Below are positions 34,301 to 45,900 of a stretch of 64,000 bases of DNA, piece by piece. Both the position numbers and the translations under genes were made by a program. Source of the stretch: Ulva prolifera (lineage: Eukaryota > Chlorophyta > Ulvophyceae > Ulvales > Ulvaceae); assembly GCA_023078555.1 (NCBI GenBank), contig CM041197.1, forward strand, positions 7,658,842-7,722,841, read 5' to 3'. How positions within the stretch are numbered: the first letter of the stretch is position 1; the number at the start of each line of letters is the position of its first letter. The notes beneath the pieces are model-generated. The model had not been told where the DNA came from. It made no database searches and worked only from the letters and a program-made list of their open reading frames with translations.

Positions 34301-36198
34301 TTCAAGATACAGCTCCATAAATTCAGATTTACATGACTTTACTTTACCACTGCAGCACTTTCAACAGTTTCACTGTCAACAGATGCACTGCCACTGGGGC
34401 ACAGCTGCTGAGACGCAACTGATGCAAAGTTCATGCTTTCAATGGAGGGCATGCATACAGCACGGCAGTGTAAAGTAAATTCAAGTAAATCTGAATTTAA
34501 TGAGCCATATCCTATTGGTCATTGACAACTCCGAGTCAACGGGACTCTGAGAAGGGACTGAAGTGTGAGAAGGGACTGTCAGTTAACGTTGGCTGTCAGT
34601 ATGCAGAAGCAGAACTTGGTTCTGCAGGCGATGCTGAGCTGAATGAGTTATGCAATTCGCCATGTGATATTACTTCATCTTCGGGCTGCACTATTTCAGA
34701 ACTGCAGTGGTGACGCAGCTGCTGTGGGGTGCACTTGGCCATTTGCTAATTCAGGCAGTTCCATAGGCTCCATAGGCGGATCTATGCATAGATAGCTATG
34801 CCCCTAGCTGTATACAAATACAAACAGCTTGCAGATATGGTGAAGCATTTGTGTAAGTTGTGCAGGATCATGCCCGTCACTCTGCCCTTCTGCCAGCCCG
34901 GTTTGTCACTGTGACATCAAAGTTACATCAACAGCTGTACACACATGCCGCTTCCACATGTGAACTCTGAATGTGCCAAAGCAGGATTTGACACAGGTGC
35001 TGATTTCGTGTCGGGTGGTGACGACTTTGCACCCATGGAACCTAGTCCTGCCCACTATCGACACAACCAGGGAAGGCCAGGTGCAGCTACCTCTGCCCAG
35101 GCAAGCCCGTCACCTCCCACATTGATGCAAACATCATGAACAGGGAAATTGTGGAACAGTTCTATTCTAGTGAATGTTCTACCAGCGGGCCCAGGGCAGA
35201 GTAGTGTTGGCGTGGTGAAGAGCGGGGAACGTGACGAGAGCAGCTTGCTCAGGCGCACACGCCTTACGCATGCCTTGCGCACTCGATTGTAGAGTTCTAC
35301 AGAGGTGATCTAAAACAATATATTCGCATTCATATGTGCCGCACTTTCACATCAGACGGGCGCGGTCATGCATATACTCGCAGGCTGAAGGGAAGGCCGC
35401 ACCTTCGATGAGCGCTTTGGCATTCTCCAGGTTCACTGCTGAAGCAGAATACTCATTGGACTCGACAGTCGATTTGAAAATCGCGATTTGGCCCCCGATG
35501 ATGGATATCGCGGGCACCGGGTCACCCTCCGTGTGCCTCCGGTGGATCAGCAGGTTGTGAAGCACGGTCGTCTGCTGTATGCTTGCGGATGCTGACGACA
35601 GGAACGTTCTTGAGACCGTGCCGAGGTCGATCGCGCACTGGCCTTGTGACAATTCACCCTCAGTCTCAAACGGTGGGGGGTCACGCCCGTCACAATTGCC
35701 CTGCGCGCACGGACGAGCCGCTGACAGCAGCACGCAGCGGTGAACTTGCATTCGAAATATGAGCTTTCGAATCGCACGGCAGACACTCCACGTGTACACA
35801 TGTATGCTTGAACCGATACCACTGCGCAGGCATTTCAAAAACAGGCCTGCAGAGGCGCATAATTTTGCCCATGCTCGCGGGCGCACCATGATCGAGACAT
35901 TGCCTGGGGGCGAGACGAACGTGTCCTCCGAGTGCCTTGCTGCTTGTGCGGAGGCTGACATGTCAATATGTTCCCTTAAAATGATGTACTGTCGGCCGGA
36001 CTGCACGAGGTCCAGCAGTTCGTCGGAAGTGAAGGCTTCGACCGGCACGTCTTGCCCTGACTCCACCGCGGCAGGCAAATCCACCGCTGCTCCAGCAGAA
36101 ATCAAATTCCCCGTCTCACTCTGAGCAAGTGACTGCGAGGCCCATGCAAGAGCACCCAGCGCTGTGCGCAGGGCAATGCTATACGGCGTTGCTTGCAT
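28380..36198 (-). CDS. Single-pass membrane protein with beta-helix-type ectodomain and long Ser/Pro-rich tail
   Basis: Minus-strand exons: 36198-35887, 35700-35403, 33464-33263, 30948-30558, 30326-28380 (TGA). Phases match (0,1,2,0), giving 1049 residues. Residues 1-25 are a signal peptide (ALRTALGALAWASQSLAQ). Residues 105-400 carry pectin-lyase/polymorphic-membrane-protein-like rungs such as FLKNEGSAGGALALRGS, FVENQADGPAG, GGAVWAKGS, LSRNYAST-DGGAVYLQG and LTNNRAVG. A membrane helix spans about 422-443 (WVLPVVLTLILTAALAAAAL), followed by HYRRR as a positive-inside flank. The cytosolic tail of about 600 residues is rich in Ser, Pro and Ala, with many SP and TP sites and repeated DTVSV(T/N) motifs. 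No kinase or other enzyme domain is seen. Likely a cell-surface or secretory-compartment protein of unknown ligand. Introns 2 and 3 (1.9 and 2.3 kb) are repeat-laden, so a missed small exon is possible. Exon 5 might start at one of the nearby downstream AGs. Confidence 0.72.
31222..31261 (+). repeat. Dispersed 40-bp repeat (R2), copy 2
   Basis: GTGTGTTACAAGGACAGC, then AAGGCAGGTAGCACCGCG. Intronic in the beta-helix gene and followed by CACAC-rich sequence, as in copies 3 and 7. Confidence 0.75.
32713..32756 (+). repeat. Dispersed 40-bp repeat (R2), copy 3
   Basis: GTGTGTGCTACAAGGACAAA, then GAGGCCGGTAGCACCGCG. It lies about 1.5 kb from copy 2, same orientation, in the same intron. Confidence 0.75.
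32952..32991 (-). repeat. Dispersed 40-bp repeat (R2), copy 4
   Basis: Minus strand: GTGTTGCAAGGACACCGTC, then GCGGCCGCAGCGCTGCG. It is inverted relative to copy 3 about 200 bases away. Confidence 0.55.
34070..34347 (+). mobile_element. tRNA-derived SINE, longest copy (B)
   Basis: The head looks tRNA-like. An A-box-like TGGGTTGAGGACGG (34084-34097) is followed about 35 bases later by a B-box-like GTGGGTTAGATTG (34130-34142). It continues with GCGTGCGCTTTGGGGAATCG, then the shared body, ending in AAATTCAGATTTAC and a CTTTACTTTAC tail. Pol III boxes plus a simple 3' tail and no coding capacity define a SINE. The head resembles long-variable-arm tRNAs (Leu/Ser) only loosely. Confidence 0.8.
34469..34546 (-). 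mobile_element. SINE 3' fragment, inverted
   Basis: The minus strand shows the 3' end of the same SINE: GTCCCGTTGACTCGGAGTTG, TCAATGACCAATAGGATATG, then the TTTAC-type tail. It sits 120 bases downstream of copy B in opposite orientation, so the two tails can pair. Confidence 0.8.
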
Positions 36199-37818
36199 AC
36201 CGGCAACGTGTACCGAGCGCGCAACCACGCCAGCAACAACTTGGTCTCAGCTAATTTATCTACAGCGAAGCGTCATCTCCCGCAGGTGAGCACAACAGTG
36301 TCGAGCTACTCGAGCTCGCGGCCATCTGCAAGTGATTCGCCAGCGCCGTGGGAGAGAACAAACAGAGACAGCGCCACCCAAATACAGCAGGCCGGATCAG
36401 GCTAAAAAAGAACTGAATGAAGGTTGAGCTGTTTAACGTGCCATTCGCTGCGTTCGTCCCGGTGACGAGCACAGAGCAGTTCGCGGATCAATAGGAGAGA
36501 GTCAACAGCGAGCCACTGACGATGAAAACAAAAGCTCTTCAACTACAGAGATAGATCAAATGCTAGCCGCACAAGGTCGCGCCAGCATTTTCTCTGCTGC
36601 AGTCCCGATCTGCAAGCAGGAGCACCTTGCCTTTGTCGGTCGTGTCGACCGATGACGCGTTGCGACCATGCATGGACGCTGGCCTCCTGCGACGACTGCA
36701 CCGTCGGCGCGCCTGGTTATTCTACGAGCCTAGAGCAAGTCGACAACCCTAGGTAGGCGTCACATGGCCGCGGACGGGAGGTCGGGGGGGGGGGGGGCGG
36801 CAGATTGCACTTGCAGCGGGCAGCCCTTGCGATGTGAACATGTACGTTATCATATGCGTTTCAAGTGCCACCCTGCGCTGGTGCGCATTACCTTAGGGGC
36901 CATCAGCGCCCCCTGTCAGGGCAACAGCGTGTGTACCGCATGTACCTCTGCGCCCGTGGCCCCACGTCTAATACCGCGTTTCGCGCGGCCATCAGAAATC
37001 AGGATCTCCGGCATGTGGCATCTTGGCAGCCATGTGTGTATATTGCGCGTGCTATGCTCGTTCGCAGACGGGTGGCGTGCTATGCGCGATGCCGTGGCAC
37101 TGCCAAGTCCACATGATAGATAGCACGGCCCCAAGACATCCTTGCACTAAGCGGTTCTACCATTGCACGGAGGGGTGACAAGGATGCTCAAGTATTACAC
37201 GAAAGATCTGCGCCATTCGGACGCGGCGACCGTACGCGCCTGACGGGGTTTCGCACAGCGAAGGCCGCGGAATCATTATGCTGATCGTCATCGTTGGCTA
37301 ATCTTTGCGACACCCCGTGTCGACCAGTCCTCAGCGCCCCTGGATCGGCACGAGCACTGCAATTACCCAAGGTGATACCCTCAGGTAATCGATTATAACA
37401 TCCGCGCGCCTTAATCAGCGCAGCAGCGCTAGCCGTCTTTCCTCCCTGCCTTGACCACTGGAGCAAATACTTTGACTCATCAGCGGTGCGAAACAGGAAC
37501 CCATCGGCACTGGCAGCGAGGGTCGCCTCATGGCGTCATTGCCTCTGGGCTGTGAATCTCGCAGGTGCAATGCATCAATCTGTGATCACGGGCACACAGA
37601 AGCATTCCAGGCAGCTTCTCACTTTTCACGAAGTGCTGGCCGTCCAGCACGAACCTGTCGCGGAGCCCTGCCTGCGCCCGTGGCACGCAGACTGCCCTCA
37701 TCAATCCACTCTTGGGTTCCACTTGCAAGCTTCGCGCCATGAGCGAATGTGAACAAGCTTCGACTCCGCCGCACAAACTTGGTGTCAATTGCGAGGCCTG
37801 GCTAGACATATCTGATGC
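36199..37818. other. Intergenic region, nothing recognised
   Basis: Separates the 5' end of the beta-helix gene from the 3' end of DPH6. It holds a 14-G run (36784-36797). A + strand patch at about 36840-37120 is open in two frames, without family resemblance. Confidence 0.45.
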
Positions 37819-39939
37819 CTAAATACACACGACCAGCGCTCTGATCGCCCACACCACGCTCACATCTACATCATGCAGCCCACTCACTTCCGTGACAGTC
37901 GCGCCTCCGCACCAGCTCTGACCAGCTGACACACTCCCTGCTGGAGCCCCAGAGGCAGCCGTCCCATCGTCCAGGCCACTCTCATCAGCACAGCCCCCAA
38001 CACCACCCAGATCTGCCTCCTGCCCGCCCCTTCCCACCTCTCCCCCAGCATCCCCTGCGATCCCCTGCAGGGCGGCACGCACGTGCGCGGCGATCTCACT
38101 CACTGCAAACACCCGCACGTTCCACAGCACGCCGCCGCCAACGCCGCCCTCTTCGCACTCTTTCCGCAGCACCCTAGCCACCTCCTGCAACAGCTCGACG
38201 GCGCGCTGCCCGCACGCCGCCTGCCCACCCCCGCTGCCAGCAGGCATTGCACGCGCACCGCCGGCGCCGTTGACGCGGCAGCTGCATTCGGCACACGTCC
38301 CTGGGACCCCCCTCACTGCTGGGCTCGTGCCGTTGGTGGTCGCCGTGTGGCCACAGGTGATCTGGATCAGCGCGAGTGCCCCCGCCGATGCAATCCGCTG
38401 CACGCGCAGCCCCATCTCCGTTGCAGCGCCGAAGCCCCGCGGCCCCGCACCCCGCGAGGCAGGCTGCGCCTGCTGTGCGCCTGCGTCAGGGCCAGGCGAG
38501 GCTGCCCCAGGCTTGTGCGGCGAGGCCTCGGATCGCAAGCTGTGGGCCCACGTGCCACCTGTACAGGATACATATGGTGAGTTCTCAGCCTACTGATATC
38601 AGTCTACTGATATTACGTGGAAAGAAGGAAGGAGCCGTGCAGTGTTGAGGTGGTGAAGGCAATCATCTGAGATCTGGAGGGTGCATCGGGGGCTGAGGTG
38701 TTCCAGGTGGCAGTTGGGCTGGGGCGGTGCCCAGCTGCATGCATGAGCGTGCAGTGTATCCAGAAGCTGTAGGCGGGAATAGGGGTGACCTCTCCTGTGC
38801 AGTGATGATGACAGAGCTATCAGACCAAAGCAATTCACTCTGCAGAGCTCCATTGTACAGTTACATAAGGTTGGCATGTATTGTACAGCAGGCTCAGGAT
38901 TCAAAGGATGCCAACCGGCCAGCCGCCGCCGCATGAGGCCAAGGCATGCAGCAGGGAGAAGTCACCCTTGGACAGAACATATATGGCATTGAACTCGTAC
39001 ATCGGTAGTGCACCAAGCAATTCACTCTGCAGAGCCCTTTTACTCACTTCTCAGGAGCCCAGCAGAAGATGACCACGTAGGCACCATGCATCATGCTGAG
39101 GCCAGAACCACACCAGACATCCCACACCACATGCACAAAGACACTCCACAACCACACACTCCACAACCAGAACCTCGACTGCACGGAATGGTAGACGGAT
39201 CTGTGCATGGGAAAGCGGAAGGGAGTGAGCATGCAGTGGCAGAGGGGACTGAGTGGGCGCAGGGAAGCATGGAACAGTGCATGGAAGCGAGCACCTGCAA
39301 GATGGCTGGTCATTTCAACGGGGGAAGCACTGCTGTTGCTGCTGTCTGAAGCAGCCCGCAGTGGCGGCGGGGCCGCCGCCGCGGGCACAGCAGCGATGAC
39401 CTGCACCTCCACATCGCAGCCCCTCGGCAGCGCCGGCACCATCACCAGGAGCTGCAGGGGCTCCGCCTCGCAGCGCGCACGCCGCACGACGCGGTACGCG
39501 TCCCCACGCTCCTCCCCGGCCTCCACCCCAAACACGGCCCCTGACCGCGGCTCCTCGTCGGCATCACCGTAGTCACATGCCGTACGCGCGGCGTCCGCCG
39601 CGGGGCTGGACTCGGCGAGTGGCGCTGCCGGGGGTCTGTGCGCGCGAATGTCGCCGCGCAGGGCCGCATGGGTGAGTGCCGCGGTGGCGGTGGCGGTTGC
39701 CGGGGTGTGGAAGGTGATTGATCCGAGGAGGGCGGAGGGGAGGTGGCTGCCGAGGGCTGTGGCGATGGCGCCGCAGCTGCGTACACAGCGGTGGATGTCG
39801 CCCGGGGTCGTAACCTGCAGACAGAGCGCTACACTCCTTGCCAAATTGAGACCGTTATGATTGGTGCGATGTGGACGCAGGCTGGCACTGCCCTGGTCTG
39901 GGCTGCGTTGCCAGCCTGTTGGATGCTGGTGCTGGTGAC

Positions 39940-39973
<34 letters not shown>

Positions 39974-42900
39974 GTGTTGGAAAAGCCTCAGGAATGATGT
40001 CATTCCAGGTACTGCTGGTCGTTTCCATAATGTGTGTGCCCTATGTGTGGGACCATGTGGGGCTGTGTGGAATCAGGTGAATCTCATGACCACCTAGGAA
40101 CTGGAAGGCATACACAACACAGTCCTCCAGGCCAGGCTGTTGCTGGGCAGGGATTCCTGGTTGGCTGGCTCTGCCCCACGGACAAAACAAACATTGGACA
40201 CTGTGCAAAGGATTCCTGGTGGGCTGGCCAGCATGCTGACAGGCCCGCATTAATATTGCCCCTGCTGTGATGCACTCTGTCACTGCAGGTGTACTCCATT
40301 ACTTAAAAATCCTGTCAAAACTCTCCACAACTTGAATCCACCTGGGGGCAGCCACCGGAATTGTCACAGAAGCAGTAGCATGGACAGGTGGACAGGCAAT
40401 CACGGCCGGGGCCAACACATACCAAAGTTAGGGCAGCATATATACACCTGCAGCAGGTTGAGAGATGAGCAGCAGATGAGCAGCATACGCCACGGCGCAG
40501 GTCTACAGTCTGCTATGCAAGATGACAGAAAGCTGTCCGGGTCAAAGCTTGCGGTGCGGTGAGCATCTTCCCCGAAAGCGGCTGCGCTCATGCATCGCAG
40601 CTGCGATGACCAGCGCTAGCTGTACACAGGTCAGCACGTTGACAGCACGCGCGATCGCGGTAAGCACTGCGCGGTCGGTCTGGCACATGCCACCTACACA
40701 CATTTCGGCGGGAACGAGTGCCCGATCTAAGCTTCCCCGACCAGCACGACTCCGGGTAGGCGGAATGCGGCGGGAGCAGGCTCGATCGCTTGGCGCAGGC
40801 AGACAGCTTCACGAAAGTCTGCGAAACTTTGCACCAGTCTGCGCACGCCGTGTGTCAATAATGAAACATAGGCAAGAATTTCAGTATTCTTTGATCGCTC
40901 GTAGGTTCTGCCCCCCGACACGGTGCACCGCGGTGCCGTGCGCGTCGTTGGCGCAAGTTCGCGGCCACTGGGCCAGCCATTAGATGCGAAGCTTCGTGAA
41001 TCTATGAACACTCGAGCTCGTGCAAGTATACGATCGAGCAAGTACACGTGTGCGCCATGCATGTTTCCGTCCGCAGGGAACAGGTCGACCGGCGCGCTCA
41101 ATGCATGCACCAGCGCCACGCATACGTATGCATGCACCTCGTACAGCGCAGCTACCGGGGCCGACCTGGAGGCGCGTCTCAGCGTTCGAGGGGTGTGCCA
41201 AGGACGCACACCTATGTGCATGCCAGCGCCTCTGGCACACACGGCCGTCCCATGTGCGTACAGGTACCTGTGCCATGTTGCAAGGACAAAGCGAAAGGCA
41301 AACAACAGTGCGAAGGAGGACACTGTTGAAGGCATGTTGAAGGCGTGACGCACGGTTGGCAGGCATGCATGGCACAATCACATCATCGCTGTGCACAGTG
41401 CCTGCCACGATTGTAAGACTATCTTACTGCACCCATGCATGGCCATGGCCATGGTGTCAACAAAGTTCGAGCAGACAAAGTTGGAGAGGCAGATAGGACA
41501 GATGGCACCACAGCCATGATGTGGGTGTAGCTACATGCCTGCACTTCTTGGCTGATGATTCTTTAGATTGTTGAGGATGCTGCACAACCTATCTTGATGT
41601 GTAGTTTGTTCACTGTCTGAGCTACATGCCTGACTTCATGATGGCAGATCTATTTCACAGGTGTTGTGCCTGTGAGGTGAGACCCACCCCCGTGTAGAAC
41701 AGTCCTCCACAGGGCTGCTTGCCAAGGAGAGTAGGAAGCAGATCTGACTCAGCTGAGACCACTGCAGCATCAATGTGAATTGTTCAAATGATTGACCAAA
41801 CATTTCCGGGGATGCAGCATGTCCCAGGCAGGGAACAGGGCAGCCAACACTTGGCTACCAGGCAGGCATGGAGGCTCCCCCCCGGAGACAAAAGATCCCC
41901 CCCCCCCCCACCCGACGTTCACAAGCTGCCACAAAAAACAAAAAACAGCGCAGGTCCTGATTGTGTGCACTTGAGTCTCGTGTACACAGCAGGACGGCCA
42001 CACCACACCCACACCACACCCTCGCCCAAACAATGACCATACACACAATCTTCAAAAAATGGTGAACACTGTGTGTATGGTGAAGATGTTGTGTGCGACT
42101 GCGCGATTATCTTGAGGTGTGATCGTGGTGTGCTGTGCCACAAGTGAAAGGCAAAGAAAGAGGCCGAAGTGCACAGGCCTTGCACTGGGGACGCAGCGCC
42201 ATGGAGCACCTGAACTAGAACAGCTTCAAGGCAACACCGACATTTGAAACCACCCGCTTTATGTTCCAGGCGCTACAGAGCCCGCTCCCCCACCACTCCA
42301 TCCAAATGCCAGATGCCCTGACCCCACCTGTGCCCCTCCACTCCCCCCCCACCCCCCCCCACCACCCCCGCCCCACACAGAAGCAAACTCGCTAACAGAA
42401 ACCTCCCTCATATCAGCTGTCGGCTGCAACGCGGACGGGCCGGATTGGAATCTGGGAATGAGTGTGTGTGTGTTGGTGGTGGTTACGGAGTCCTTCCACA
42501 GTGTCTCTCCAGGCAGATCCTCCATTGTCCTCAGGACAAGGGACTGTCTAGGCGCAGCAAAGTCTGCAGCCAAGGTCCCTCAGCTCATGCTCGCACCCCC
42601 AGGCCCACCAGGCAGCCGCATTATGCGGTTGGCTCCAGTGCCTTCCAGATCACTCTGCCATGACAGAATGACCATGGACAGGGTGGCATACAGCAGGTGT
42701 ACAGTACTACAGAAGCAAGCACCACCAGCCCATGATGAGATGGCAGCAGATAGCACTCTGACAGAGAGTACGCTGACCCCTGCAGACAGGTGTGCTCTCT
42801 ATTGCAACTTGCATGTCTCACAGAGGACCACTGACCGCCAAGTGGCACCACCACTGGCAAGCACAGGAACCAGGACCACCCCAACCACTGGGCACACAGG

Positions 42901-45900
42901 TATGCAGCCTGACATGCAGCCTGACCGTTCCAGGCAGGGTAATCATGCATACGTACATTTTGCTTGCAATGGTCTGCAGTGGTACTGGTAGCAAAGTACC
43001 AGATACCCAGGTGTGCACTAGATACAGCCTCAATTACTCCGGAGACCGAGGGTAGGGTAATGTAGGGTGGGGTAGCAGGGGTAGCTGGTGCTGGGTACCC
43101 CATTCATGTCACTGCCCAGGGGTTTTGGAGTAAACTATTGTAATTGTGGAGTGTCAATGGCGATCAGGATATGCATGGTGGCAGGCATGCATTTGCAGAG
43201 CTCCACTGAGGGCTGGCTTGATCTGATCTTGGGCTGTACCTCACTGAAAGCACTCACCTGATGGCATCCTACTGATACATGGCTGCTAACTGGATTGGCA
43301 GACAGGCTACACGATGTAGCTATACTTAACAAGCAACAAATAAGAAAAACTCTTGGATGAGGAAGCCACACTAGCCCACACGCAGCACTCCCATGAACCA
43401 GGGTTTACTCCTCAGCCTGCCTGATCCTCAACTGTTCCATGCTTTCCACCTTCAGCTCTAATGGCCCGGGCCACGCAGAGGTTGCATCAACATCTCGGAG
43501 AGCAGACATGCAGCACTTCAGCTGCAGTGGTTGTGTTCTAGATGACTGTTCAGTCCCAGATTTGTTGACAGGTCCCTGGATATAATCATGCACCAATGCA
43601 TTATGGCTGCCGGGCTGCCGAGCTGCTCGTACCAGCAAAAAAGCAAGCAAGCAAAAAAAAAAAAACCAGCTTGCGTTTGCCTCTGTCCTACATGAACCCT
43701 GACTTTGTGCAAAGCGCATGTGCCCAGCATGGGGCATCAACGCATGTCAGGTAATGCCAGCGGGGCTGTGCTTTGCTGTGAGCTCGTTCCTCGCCCAGTG
43801 CCATGAAGGAGTGAATTCGTTTGAGAAAAGACTCCAAGAGCCAGTCGCATGCCCGGCCTCTGGCTTTTGTAAGTACACATACCCTCTACAGCATAGACGA
43901 GGGAACCATGTGAGTGTACTAATGGAAACCATTTGCAGGGCAGGACCTGGGCAGGTTGTAGGGAGAAGTCACCAGCATCAATGTTCAGGGGGTGGCCAGA
44001 GGAGCAGGCCACAGGCACACATGCAAAGCTGAGGCACACTTGAAGCATGAGGGCGATGTATCTTGTGCAGAAGATAAGATGGCTGATATGCGAGGTGTTT
44101 CTGGGTGATGCCGGCAGTGCCCATTCCTTGCCCATTCGACTTCGTCCTTGCAACACTCCAGACTTGGTTTACCGTTCACAATCAGAGGTGTGCCGGGCTG
44201 CCAGGGTGTGCTGTGGCTGGGGGTGTGGGGTGGGGTTTGGGGCTGGGGCGGCCCCCGGCCATCGGGCGGCCAGGATGGGCGGCCTCGGGCGGCTGTGTGT
44301 TGGGCGCGGCCCTGTCGTACGGCGGCGGCCATTGCGGTGTTGGCGGTTGTGTGTGGGCCGTGGGGTCTGTGCGTGCATGTGTGGGTGCGTGCTTGGCGGT
44401 CTGCGGATCTGTGTCGTTTGCTGCGCGCGTGATGGGTTTTCTGGGCGTGGTGGGTGTTGCGTGTGCGGGTGTCTGGGTGTTTGCTTCGTCTGCTTGCTCC
44501 TTTCGCGGTGCTGCCCGCCTTGCTGCCTTTGTCCGTGTAACACACTCAGAGGTCCAGACCTTTGTACAGTTGACCACGCACAGGGTGCGTGGATATATGC
44601 TTGCGAAGATGAAGTTGAATGAGAAAGTTCCCCGAGGAACGGGGGCGGGGGGTGTACATAGGCTGGCATGCAGACCACTTTCGTGAAGGCCACTGGGCGA
44701 GGGATATGTTTGGCAAACTACAACCCGGGACCATTGCGTAGCACAGCACCAAAGCAAACCACAAAATCTCCAGCCAGACACCCTTGACGTGGCTCCTACC
44801 AACAGCAAAGTGTAGTTGCAGAAATGGGGAGGTGCCAGAGTGCGTAATTAGCATGGGGCTGCCTGCTGACAGGCTTCGTCCAGGACCTTGACAATTCCGG
44901 TTCTGGCGTATCTGCAGCATGTTAAAATTTGCAATAGATAACATGCATCACGATCTCCACCCCATGGAGAATGGCCTCAGCATGAAACAAGCAGCCGGTT
45001 GAGCACATCACACCCACGAACGGATCTATTGACCAGGCAGCCCACATCCGGCTACCCTACATCAATGCAGGCCACATGATGTCACAAAGACATGATTGCC
45101 ACCAGACAGCCAGTACTGTCCTCAGCTCTTTGCAGATCAATGGCCATGGCCTGCGCCAGGCAAGGCACGATGCACCGGGAGCCTTTCGGGGCCACCGACT
45201 CTACCATGCATTGAAAAAAAAACAAACTGCTTCGGTAGGGCAGGAATGCGTGTGGAGATATGTCTATTGTGCCTCAACGCGTTGCCACCTGGCAGCACGG
45301 CGCCACCACAACACCACGGCCACCGACACGGCTACATCTCTCAAACATTCAGGGGGGAGTGCTACGATTAAAAAGATTAAGGCGAGAGACAGGCAGAACC
45401 GCGCAGCAGCGCAACACGTCAGCAGCAAAACTTCCCCACATGCAGAACACCCAAGCCACTCTGGCGCACCCTCACAACACACTCCCTTACAGCGATCAAG
45501 TGAACAAGTGAACACGTTCACGTGCGGTGCTGTTGTTGGTGTCGTTGCTGGTGTTGGTGTTGCTGTAGCGCCTGTGCGTGTAATGCATGCGGGTCCTGCA
45601 ATGTTACCTGCCTTCTCGGCTTTGGCCCCGTAACACACCGAACTCCTGAAGCTGAGGCCGGGTGTGGCCATTGGCTGGTGGCTGCTGGAGGCTCGCATCT
45701 ACACGGCACGACGCGTACACCGATGATCGACGGCGTATGTAATTGCGAAAGCTTTCGCAGCGCGCACGTGACCGTACCTGCTTGACCGAGCTTGACCACT
45801 GATAAAATTCTCAGCATGTATTATTGACTTTTTCGAAGCTCGGGGAAGCTGGGTAAGGGAGTGCCACGCGCGGGGAGACATATGAGCATGCATGACTGTC

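Larger units (their letters stand above)
33465..35402. other. 1.9-kb intron of beta-helix gene with SINE insertions
   Basis: Contains one nearly full SINE (34070-34347, +) and an inverted fragment (34469-34546, -), with moderately CpG-poor sequence around them. Nothing coding was recognised. Confidence 0.6.
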
